From positions 1 to 16,594 of the forward strand of contig WTXI01000553.1 in assembly GCA_022376515.1 (NCBI GenBank): a DNA stretch of 16,594 nt, read 5' to 3'. Shown here piece by piece: positions 1-7,412 of this stretch. Positions within the stretch are counted from its first letter, which is position 1. Each line of letters begins with the position of its first letter. This stretch comes from Lactifluus volemus (taxonomy: Eukaryota; Basidiomycota; Agaricomycetes; Russulales; Russulaceae). The notes under the pieces were generated by a model. It was not told where the DNA came from, ran no database searches, and was given only the letters and a program-made list of their open reading frames with translations. Position numbers and translations under genes: made by a program.

Positions 1-1597
1 ATATCGAGGAGCAGGCACTGCGCATGGCAGTCGACGAAATTTTCGAAGAAAGTGGGAGGCGATTCAAGCCCTGGGCTCATAATGCGAAGGCACTCCGTAT
101 GGGCGAGGTCATTCTCATTGTCGACTCCGATACCATCGTACCTGAGGTCAGTCTTATCTACTTCTCCCTAGTATGCTCACGTGGGCTGATCGTCACATCT
201 CAGGACTGCTTCCGTGACGCTGCTCGCGAGCTTGTAGAATGCCCCGAAGTTGCCATCATCCAGCACGAGTCGGGTGAGCGCTTCCATGTCCTCGCGGTCC
301 CTAAACGAATATTCACACTCTTTGCGATAGACGTCATGCAGGTTGCCCACCACTACTTTGAGAATGGTATTGCGCACTTTACTCGCCGCATCAACAAGTG
401 TATTTCTATGGCATGTGCAAACGGTGAAGTCGCGCCTTTCGTCGGACACAATGCCTTCCTTCGTTGGTCTGCCCTTCAAGACGCTGCGTTCAAAGATCCT
501 GGAGATGGTGACAAGAAGAAGATTTGGTCAGAGACGAACGTGTCCGAGGACTTCGATATGGCACTCCGTCTTCAGGTCAGTGATTTATTCTCTGGGAGAA
601 GGATTGCCTTCCTGACGATCACGTGTAGCTGAAAGGATACATCATTCGGTGGGCGACTTATTCCGAGGGTGGTTTCAAGGAAGGTGTCTCGTTGACCTGC
701 GACGACGAGCTGAACCGATGGCAGAAATACTCTTATGGTATATCCTCTTCTGGTGCTTGCATCATCATCCGCTAACATCTGCTCCTAGGATGTAATGAGC
801 TTATCTTTAACCCGCTCATCCATTGGTGGCGTTTAGGACCTATCAACAAACAGCTGCGCGTCTTTTTGTGGTCGGACGCTCCTGTTCACTACAAAGTCAG
901 CATGATGTCCTGTGAGTTATTCGCCCATATTGATCGGAAGTCGTCATTAAGAACAAATGCAGACATGTTTTCGTATTATGGTCTCGCTGCGTCTGCTCTC
1001 CTCTCTCTCATCAACTATATCATCCTTGGTCTGTCATTCAACGTTGACGGCTTTTACGAACACTCGTTCGAGATCTGGCTCGCATGTACCGTCGTCTTCC
1101 CGATTGCCGGTAACATCGGGTATACTCTCCTTGAATATCGCCTGGGTCAACGAAGCATTGTCTCTTCATTCATTGAAAATATTACATGGATTCCGTTCTT
1201 GTAAGTGCTATCGTCAAAGACTGCTCTAGAGTCCTATTCATTTCTCACGACAACGTATAGCTTCTTTTTCTTTGGCGGTCTGTCAATCCACCTGTCACAA
1301 GCCCTCCTTGCGCATCTTTTTTCGTACAACATCACGTGGGGTGCGACAAAGAAGGAGGTGGAACGGTCCAATTTCTTCATTGAAGTGCCGCGGATCCTGC
1401 GCCGGTTCTGGCTCGCGCTCGTCATCGGTTTCTTCTTGTTCGCGATGATATTCGTCCTCGCAAGCAATTTTGTACCACCAGGATGGCAAATTCCCGGCGT
1501 CGACTGGGCAGTGATCTTCCCGCTCGCGGTGGTGGCGGGCAGCCACATCCTGTTCCCAATCGTCCTCAACCCGTGGTTGATGATCTTCTCATACTAA
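1..1597 (+). CDS. Family 2 (GT2) multi-pass membrane glycosyltransferase, 5' end missing
   Basis: Spliced model: exons 3-146 (partial), 204-273, 331-575, 629-737, 789-911, 963-1200, 1261-1597. All six introns are GT-AG, 51-60 nt, and phases match, giving 421 residues plus TAA. The frame is open to the window edge, so the start lies upstream. Visible GT-A motifs: DSD (residues 41-43 of the visible part) for metal/UDP-sugar binding, a VGHN acceptor-region motif (about 109-112), SED (143-145, usual TED position) and ELNRW (180-184), a QxxRW-type motif with E in place of Q. The C-terminal half has about five to six hydrophobic segments, as in processive synthases of the chitin/cellulose/hyaluronan type. 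Established for the superfamily: transfer of a nucleotide-activated sugar at a membrane, often with extrusion of the polymer. The substrate cannot be told. The first two introns are both 57 nt and stop-free in frame, so an intronless prediction would wrongly retain them. Confidence 0.9.
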
Positions 1598-2214
1598 TGA
1601 TCCGACATCTGTACGATTTCCTACAAGGATTTTCACGCCCGGATATATGAGTCATAACAGTGTCATGGACCCTTTTGCGAAAGAAGGGGACCAGTTTATT
1701 AGGCCCTCTTTAGGACTTTTTTTAAATTCTAGACTCATTAGCCGTTTTTTCACGACCCTATCAGTATATTCTATATCATATCACTATTTACCATTTCGTT
1801 GTAGGTCCTCATATCACACCATTTAGCTTCACGGATGTTCATGTTCACGCCGAATTTTCAAGACTTTAGATTGAATACTGATTTTTTTTGCATACTTTGG
1901 AATTTTCAGTTGTTTTCTTCCTTTTGATTCAATGGTTCTTAATCCATGTCAAGACGATGGTTATGCCAAGGGTTATGCACACACTGGCATGAACTGAACT
2001 GAACGACCTGTCTGCATAGCAAAAAGTGATGTGCAGCCTGGAGTCGCCAGGGCCAGAATCGAGACTTAACAAGTATGAGCATTGGAGGTAAGTTAGTAAA
2101 AACAAGAGCCGAAGCAAAAGGTAGGTCTCGCTCCGGGATAGAATATACGGAAATTTCAGTTGGGAGCTGATTTGACCCCGGCTCGGGGATCGCGTGAACC
2201 CCAGCCCAAGTCAC

Positions 2215-2251
2215 CCCGCCTGATCGGACCGTTCACACCGCCGCAGGCGGG
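2215..2251. repeat. Inverted repeat, 8-bp arms
   Basis: CCCGCCTG at 2215-2222 is mirrored by CAGGCGGG at 2244-2251 with a 21-base loop. It lies about 600 bp past the glycosyltransferase stop codon, directly before an AT-rich run. No target-site duplication or terminal-repeat context is evident, so it is recorded only as a possible hairpin. Confidence 0.5.
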
Positions 2252-2256
2252 ATGAA

Positions 2257-2280
2257 TTTTTTATTTTATTTTATTTTTCG
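2257..2280. repeat. ATTTT-type microsatellite
   Basis: A short run of TTTTA/ATTTT pentamers follows the inverted repeat at 2215-2251. It is simple sequence with no coding content. Confidence 0.6.
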
Positions 2281-3566
2281 TTTCCCCCTTCGTAGCGATT
2301 GACCAAATCGATTTGTAACTTGATTGCATCACATTTCAAACCTACACTGACGAATCGACGAAAAATCGATAATAAAAAAAAGACAAGATCTCGCTGAGCA
2401 TATATAGAAAGTTAATATTGTATAGAGTGAAATGCTATACACGATTCACGGACTGGCACCTGGGACGGCCAGTGGTCCGAAGCCACCACGCACTGCTTGT
2501 ACCCCACAAACTGTACTGTACATGATATATGCATGATAGCTGCAGACTGTTGCCGAGTCGGTTGAATCTCCGCTCTGTCCGAGCCCCAGCGCGTGGCCCG
2601 TCAGAGGTGTAGATGGAGCCGGAAAAAAAAAGGGGGGGAAGGACCGAACGCAGCCCTGGCGTCCAAGCTGGCGGCCCGCAGGGGTACCATCACGCCCGGG
2701 CCGCTAACGTATCCGAAGCGGATTCTATCGTTATTTTTCTTGGCGGTTCCCTTTGAGTCGTGAACAACATCGATCCACCTGGTGCAAGACCCTCATTGAA
2801 CTCCTCGACATGGACTCAAGTAGTAATCCGGCAGTCGATTTGTTTCAGTTTAGACGACGGGAGTCATGTTGGATACTGTACCTCAAGTTCGTCTTTAATT
2901 GAGCATAATGATGCTCAGGCTAGAGACTCGCTAGAGCCTTGGTATCCAACAATTGCCGTTCCATGATGACCGATTCCCAGTCTTCTTCATTGAGTCGTGG
3001 GGAGATGTCGTTGCTTATCGGCCTCAAATAGACTCGGACACGCTGCCACTGGCAGTGCACTCGGAAAAGGGTCCGTACAGTATCGGATGGGAAATTGGCT
3101 TCCTTTGCTTCCCAACTTCGCGGTTCGCACTGGCAGGGGAATAGATCCGCACCCAAACCACCCCTTTACTCCGCTTTTGACTGTCTAAGTTACTTCAGCT
3201 GGGACTTCACGCACTGCTTTCGCACCAACACCCTCCTCCTGCCTTCGGCTGTCCATCCCCCTCCCTCATTCAACACATCTTTCACACAATAGTTCGTGTG
3301 TCACTTATGTCACCTTGACATCGCGGATGCCGGGTGGCTTTTTTGAGTATCACTTTATGGGGGTGCGTCGCACGCTACCGTCCTCGCTCGAGCCCAGGGC
3401 TGCCAGTGATTACTCATACTTGGTCGGTTCTCCGTGCTCACCTCCAACGTCACCACGTCACATTGTGTGGCGTGCGTAGCACATCAAACACCCGAATCAA
3501 CCCCCCTTGGCATTTCGCCTCTGGAACCTCCGAGCCTTGGAGATCAAGGGAGCTTTTCCTCATCCC

Positions 3567-3809
3567 CACTCAAACAAAATCAATCTAAGCAAAGACAAAT
3601 ATTGTGACAACATAAAGCATAGATTGTCTATAACAAACCCGGAGCTCAGTACCTGCCTCTCATGCCTCAAAGTCTACAACAAGGTGATTAGGCTTTATGA
3701 GCTGGGTCATGGGAGTCGGACATTCCAAGTAAGGCGGATACTGGCACTTCTTCTAGAGCCATGCCTGAGCCGACAAGAACAGTAGGATTGAAAGAGGACT
3801 TTACCATCA
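3567..3809 (-). other. 3' flank shared with the gene at 7111-7304
   Basis: The sequence after the stop of the repeat gene resembles the sequence after the stop of the two-exon gene. Bases 3780-3809 match 7084-7113 at 25 of 30 positions. A second block around 3603-3626, with TGTGACAACATAA and TAGATT, matches about 6897-6919. The flanking text (CACTCA..., then ATCAATCT) also lines up at 3567 and 6850. This is probably the 3' UTR and polyadenylation region of a duplicated gene; no AATAAA is seen in this copy. Confidence 0.65.
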
Positions 3810-4915
3810 CTAGTTCTCATTGGAATCACTGACAAGACTGAAGTCGTCAAAGTAGCGGGCATTATTTCCGTCCGCAAAAGCTGCATTTTAGTTGATTCAA
3901 CTTGTTCAACGTCATTAATCCAAACCACACGTACATGCATTCACCCCATTGGCAGCGCTGAAGTCGTCCAAGTAGGGGGCGTTACTTCCATCTGCAACAG
4001 CTGCCTTTAGTTGGTCCGACTTGTTCACTGCAACGGCATAATCCAAACGACACGTACCCGCATTTACCTCCTTGCAACCATTGGCAGCAATGAAGTCGTC
4101 AAAGTAGCGGGCGTTATTTCCGTCTGTCATTGCTGCATTTTAGTTGATTCAATTTTTTCAACAGCATAATTCAAACGACACGTACCTGCATTCACCTCAT
4201 TGCAACCATTGGAAAGCTGCAAGTCGTCAAAGTAGGGGGCCTTATTTCCATCTGCAACAGCTGCCTTTAGTTGGTCCGACTTGTTCACTGCAACGGCATA
4301 ATCCAGACGACACGTACCTGCATTCACCTCCTTGCAACCATTGGCAGCAATGAAGTCGTCAAAGTAGCGGGCATTATTTCCGTCCATCGTTGCTGCATTT
4401 TAGTTGATTCAATTGTTTCAATAGCATAACCCAAATGACACGTACCTGCATTCACCTCATTGCAACCATTGGAAAGATGCAAGTCGTCAAAGTAGCGGCC
4501 ATTATTGCCACGGCGCGCAATACCTGCATTTAGTTGGTCCGACTTGTTCACTGCAACAGCATAATCCAGACGACACGTACCTGCATTCATCTCCTTGCAA
4601 CCATTGGCAGCAATGAAGTCGTCAAAGTAGCGGGCGTTATTTTCGCCTGTCATTGCTGCATTTTAGTTGATTCAATTGTTTTAACAGCATAACCCAAACG
4701 ACACGTACCTGCATTTACCTCATTGCAACCATTGGAAAGATGCAAGTCGTCAAAGTAGCGGCCGTTATTGCCACGGCGCGCAATACCTGCATTTAGTTGA
4801 TCCAACTTGTTCAACGGCATTAATCAAAACCACACGTACGTTCCAAAACCTCGTTCTGCGGGAGAGCGAGAGCGAGAATCGCAAAAGAGAAAGCAAAGGC
4901 AGTCTTCATCAACAT
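3810..4915 (-). CDS. Small secreted protein with exon-encoded tandem repeats (9 exons)
   Basis: Minus-strand model: exons 4915-4840, 4786-4709, 4655-4581, 4523-4446, 4392-4318, 4260-4186, 4132-4058, 4000-3935, 3880-3810. That is 669 nt, 222 residues, TAG stop followed at once by an in-frame TGA. Every junction is phase 1, every donor is GTACGTG, and every intron ends CTAA(A)-N-GCAG with a branch-like CTAA; intron lengths are 53, 53, 57, 53, 57, 53, 57 and 54 nt. Exon 1 encodes a signal peptide (MKTAFAFSFAILALA, optionally from an ATG two codons earlier). Exons 2-7 each encode one unit of the form N-N-[GA]-R-Y-F-D-D-[LF]-x-x-[SA]-N-G-C-[KN]-E-[VM]-N-A. Exon 8 has lost nine bases including the cysteine. 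Exon 9 keeps DGNNARYFDDF and then diverges. Dibasic RR occurs only in exons 2 and 4. I do not recognise the family; secretion is inferred from exon 1. Possible roles are an effector, a surface protein or a processed peptide precursor. Long unspliced ORFs over this region do not maintain frame. Confidence 0.72.
4001..4786 (-). repeat. Three tandem 263/263/260-bp exon-intron dimer units
   Basis: Reading on the minus strand, units start at 4786, 4523 and 4260. Each holds a B exon (DLxLSNGCNEVNA, 78 or 75 nt), a 53-nt intron, an A exon (DFIAANGCKEVNA, 75 nt) and a 57-nt intron. Introns of the same class differ at only a few positions, so introns are as alike as exons. Exon 8 (4000-3935) looks like a degenerate further unit that mixes B-type start and A-type middle. 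The array is internal to the secreted repeat gene. Confidence 0.8.
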
Positions 4916-5013
4916 CGTTGTTACTGCAGGAAGTCACTGGTAAGCTGGATGATGAGGATAAAGTGTTCAAGAAACGATGGCTGATAGTGAGAGATGAAGG
5001 AAATAGTGGGTCG

Positions 5014-5021
5014 AATTTATA
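5014..5021 (-). promoter_or_regulatory. TATA box of the secreted repeat gene
   Basis: TATAAATT on the minus strand lies about 100 bases upstream of the first ATG (4915). It is followed by a pyrimidine-rich leader, and the spacing closely matches the TATA box of the paralog at 7404-7412. The leaders also share a TATCCTC-containing segment. Confidence 0.55.
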
Positions 5022-5059
5022 CTGCGACCCAGAGTCTGTATATGGCGGAGTTCAGTAGT

Positions 5060-5735
5060 CGCGAGGATATTGAGATTACTGGAACAATACATTTGCTGAT
5101 ACTGTCAGTGCCAGTCCTTACCCCATGATATGTTTAGCGGGCATCATAATAGGCAATCACATCCGCAATGTCTGAAGCTCTGACGCCAAATTTCCCAGAA
5201 CAAAGATCCATGAATCTTACGAGTGGATTTGAAAGTAATGTAACCACTACGGTAACTGAAACGAGATCAGACTACTTGATGAGATACCATATCACTGGCA
5301 GGTGATAGCAGCTGTCACTGTCGCATCAACGAGTCATGATGGAATCTGTAAACAGGTGTTCTCGACTTCATCTCGGAGCCGGTACAATTCGGTACCGTGC
5401 CAGTGTTCCATGCATTGTCGCCACAACTGGCATAGTTTGGCCGGGCAGTTTGACGTCAGCACACTTCTTCGCGAGCCGATAGTTAAGTTACTAGTTTTGC
5501 CAGTGGAGCGGAAAAAAGAGATTTTATGAAAAACCTATGTTGTTTTCAAAATGCCAGTGCTCGCAACTGAGTTATTTGACTTACAGCCTGGTGGCGCAGT
5601 GGCATCACGGGTAGCATGGCCTTATTTTTACATTTTTGACGAATTCTCGCCAAGTCCATGCTCCCAAGACGGGCAAGCGAGGAATAAACAATGTAAAGTG
5701 TAGTACTAGGGTTGACCGGTGCTCCGCACGGGATC
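5060..5735. other. Non-coding stretch with octamer copies
   Basis: No gene is supported. The far upstream flank of the secreted repeat gene runs into AT-rich sequence. CACTGGCA occurs at 5293 and its complement at 5398, 5498 and 5552. The 5293 and 5398 copies face each other and bound a 113-bp segment, but no target duplication flanks them. CGGTAC repeats near 5381-5397 could form a small hairpin. Confidence 0.5.
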
Positions 5736-5938
5736 CACGGGAACTACCGTGACACCCGGGCCACACGCATCAAAATGAGGCGAAATTCACGCGACTTGGG
5801 ACAAGACAGTGACAAGACCCACGAGAACCACCTTGACACCCGGGCCACACGCATCAAAATGAGGTGAAACTCGCGCGACTTGGGATAAGACCCACGGGAA
5901 CCACCGTGACACCCGGGGCCACACGCATCAAAATGAGG
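5736..5938. repeat. Three-copy tandem repeat, each copy with a small hairpin
   Basis: Copies begin at 5736, 5820 and 5893 (spacing 84 and 73 bp). The 11-bp difference is an extra GACAAGACAGT-like insert in the first copy. Each copy starts with a hairpin, CACGGGAACYACCGTG in copies 1 and 3 and decayed in copy 2 (CACGAGAACCACCTTG). Then follow ACACCCGGG(G)CCACACGCATC, AAAATGAGG, and in the first two copies a CGCGACTTGGGA end. An open frame crosses it on both strands, but the repeated peptide resembles nothing known, so coding is not called. Confidence 0.75.
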
Positions 5939-6082
5939 CAACCTAAATGTCGGAAAAAATGGGATTTCCATATCGGCCACGATCTGGCCGTTCGCCATCT
6001 TCACAAGACAAATGTAGGATGCGTCTGTGGGGCGTACGCTCATACCAGTAAATCGCGCCACCCATGGCAAGAGTCAGTGGTA

Positions 6083-6665
6083 ATGTCTGACAGCACGGTT
6101 ACTTTCGTGCGCACACGGATCTTCTCATACGTGAATTTATACTCGCGCCAGTTGAGGCCCTCGTCGGTCGTGAACGAGACGTTGTCCGTTGGTTGTTCGT
6201 CGTTTACCATGAGTCACTGAGCCCCCAGAGGTGCGCATCCTTGTTAACCTCTTCCCACGTGAAGCCCACATCGCGGCTCAAGAATGTCGCTCTCTACATA
6301 AAGTGCGAGTTTCTCGCCCACCTTGCCAACGGCTATTATCAAACCCGACGACAGAGGGACTGCTAAACGTCGCGCGAGGGTCCACTCGTTCGTATATCCG
6401 TGGGCGCGAAGCGAGAAGCCTGTCTCAATTGTCACCACAGGATCTCTTCGAAAGCGGAGTGAGGCACGTACCGCACTTTGACAGGCATACGGCTGGCCAT
6501 GCGAATCATAGTTGGGAAGGATCAACTGTTTCCAGCTCCCTCCATCGTTGTGCGTGATGATGCGCATCTGCAAATTCTTAATGCCCGTGACCGCGTCCAC
6601 CTCGGGATTAGAGACGGCGTTGATGAGCGCGATACCATCAAATCCGATCATCTGCTCAAAGTCGA
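6083..6665 (-). pseudogene. VPS10/sortilin-type receptor relic
   Basis: On the minus strand the pieces VDFEQMIGFDGIALINAV, MRIITHNDGGSWKQL, LIIAVGKVGEKLALY, FLSRDVGFTWEEVNKDAHLW, VNDEQPTDNVSFTTDEGLNW and REYKFTYEKIRVRTKVTV follow one another in the order of the Vps10 luminal domain of fungal vacuolar sorting receptors (established family knowledge). They do not share a frame. A probable 52-nt intron (6473-6422, GTACGTG...ACAG) does not rejoin in phase. The VDPRATFSSPSVVG piece lies in another frame than its neighbours. The frame changes again before FLSRD, and a TAA interrupts after DAHLWGLSDSW. About 180 residues of a protein usually well over 1000 aa are left; I see no start, transmembrane segment or tail. 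Intact VPS10 delivers hydrolases from Golgi to vacuole. This copy should be inactive. Confidence 0.85.
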
Positions 6666-7110
6666 CCTACCCACGCGCATCGCGAGTCGACTCCTTAGGT
6701 CACGACCCACATATATCGGCGGCAACAAACCCTGACCGGATCTGATCTCAGGCCGGCATGGCGCTGTGCTTTTTTCGCGGTGTACATAGCCTCTCTTGAT
6801 TCTTCTCTTTGAGGACTCCCTGGCAGTATTGGAGGGCAAACATGGTCTCCACTCACACTGGATCAATCTCACACGCAAAGCAAAAAGGATAGACACTGTG
6901 ACAACATAACGCGTAGATTTGTTTATTATAAATGCAGAAGGCTGATGCTAGCTTTCCGTCAAGCCCAAAACGTCTGCCATGAGGAACGATTCGGCCATAC
7001 TACCGTGACGTGAGCGTTGCTTGTTCCAAGAAAGGTGTACATTGGTACGTCTCCTAGAGAAACCTTCTAAGGGTCAACGATAACAGTACGATCGAACGAG
7101 GACAATACCA
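6666..7110. other. Intergenic: VPS10 relic edge and 3' flank of the two-exon gene
   Basis: No open gene. From about 6850 to 7110 it is the 3' flank of the minus-strand secreted gene at 7111-7304 and is similar to 3567-3809. A minus-strand AATAAA (complement at 6922-6927), about 185 bases past the stop codon, is a possible polyadenylation signal. Between 6666 and 6850 nothing further is recognised. Confidence 0.55.
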
Positions 7111-7304
7111 TCAAAATTCAAGGCCAAGAGTGCCAAATGGATCACTGGCATTCACTTGGACAGGAATATTTAAAATGTCACCTATTTTGAACTGATCGAT
7201 CTTTATTCTACGCACTGATATAAACAAGACGTACCCTGTGGGCTCGGAGCGGCAAGAGCAACGATCGGGAAAGAGAGAGTAAGGATGGCTTTCACAAACT
7301 TCAT
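7111..7304 (-). CDS. Two-exon small secreted protein, repeat-less relative
   Basis: Exon 1 is 7304-7235 (70 nt), the intron 7234-7182 (53 nt, GTACGTC...ATAG), and exon 2 7181-7111 (71 nt, TGA). The product is 46 residues. Residues 1-19 (MKFVKAILTLSFPIVALAA) form a clear signal peptide, followed by PSPQG and a short tail with VNASDPFGTLGLEF. The design repeats that of the gene at 3810-4915: a signal-peptide exon ending in phase 1, a GTACGT donor, a 53-nt intron and a last exon of exactly 71 nt, with related 5' leader and 3' flank. It lacks the YFDD and NGC repeats, so it could be the ancestral form, a copy that lost its repeats, or a decayed gene. Retaining the intron would end the protein after SCLYQCVE. 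The function is unknown. Confidence 0.6.
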
Positions 7305-7403
7305 TGTGGTTCGCAGCAAGTTGAGTTGAAAGTTTTGATAGAAGAGGATAGAACGGTCAAGAGACGAACTATGTTGGTGAGAGAGAAAGAGAAAATATGG
7401 CCT

Positions 7404-7412
7404 CCTTTTATA
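7404..7412 (-). promoter_or_regulatory. TATA box of the two-exon secreted gene
   Basis: TATAAAAGG on the minus strand sits about 100 bases before the ATG at 7304. A C/T-rich leader and CAAC-containing stretches lie between. Position and spacing match the TATA box of the repeat-bearing paralog, which supports both start calls. Confidence 0.65.

Larger units (their letters stand above)
1598..3809. other. Gene-free stretch: GT2 3' flank, hairpins, AT tracts
   Basis: No convincing coding region; the ORFs here are short and their composition looks random. It begins with the 3' flank of the glycosyltransferase (T-rich 1700-1900). Visible structure: a perfect small hairpin CCCCG-GCT-CGGGG near 2176-2188; an inverted repeat CCCGCCTG (2215-2222) / CAGGCGGG (2244-2251) just before an ATTTT microsatellite; an A then G homopolymer near 2622-2638; a C/T-rich tract at about 3160-3290 that resembles a fungal promoter but leads into no recognisable gene; and a CTGCCACTGGCAG palindrome near 3044-3056. 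Positions from about 3567 are the 3' flank of the minus-strand secreted repeat gene. Confidence 0.6.

Noticed and set aside
3915..4653. Continuous minus-strand ORFs reading through the repeat region (for example 4127-4387 and 4324-4653)
   Set aside because: They read through introns and break at the 53-nt introns; only the spliced model holds one frame across all units.
4446..4786. Kex2-processed cyclic-peptide precursor interpretation of the repeat gene
   Set aside because: Dibasic RR occurs only in exons 2 and 4, not between all units, and no peptide-modifying enzyme gene lies nearby; kept only as one of several options.
3810..4800. Regularly spaced repeats that look CRISPR-like or like a plain minisatellite
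   Set aside because: The repeats are exons and introns with matching splice sites and phases, and this is a eukaryotic genome.
5293..5405. 113-bp segment bounded by inverted CACTGGCA copies, as a possible miniature transposon
   Set aside because: The terminal similarity does not extend beyond the octamer and the flanks (ATAT and TTCC) show no target duplication.
5592..5602. TGGCGCAGTGG, a perfect match to a tRNA/SINE A box
   Set aside because: No B box (GGTTCGANTCC-like) follows within 100 bases and no cloverleaf arms can be formed.
5744..6070. 108-aa minus-strand ORF including the tandem repeat, next to the VPS10 relic
   Set aside because: The repeat-encoded peptide has no match and VPS10 similarity stops at about 6083.
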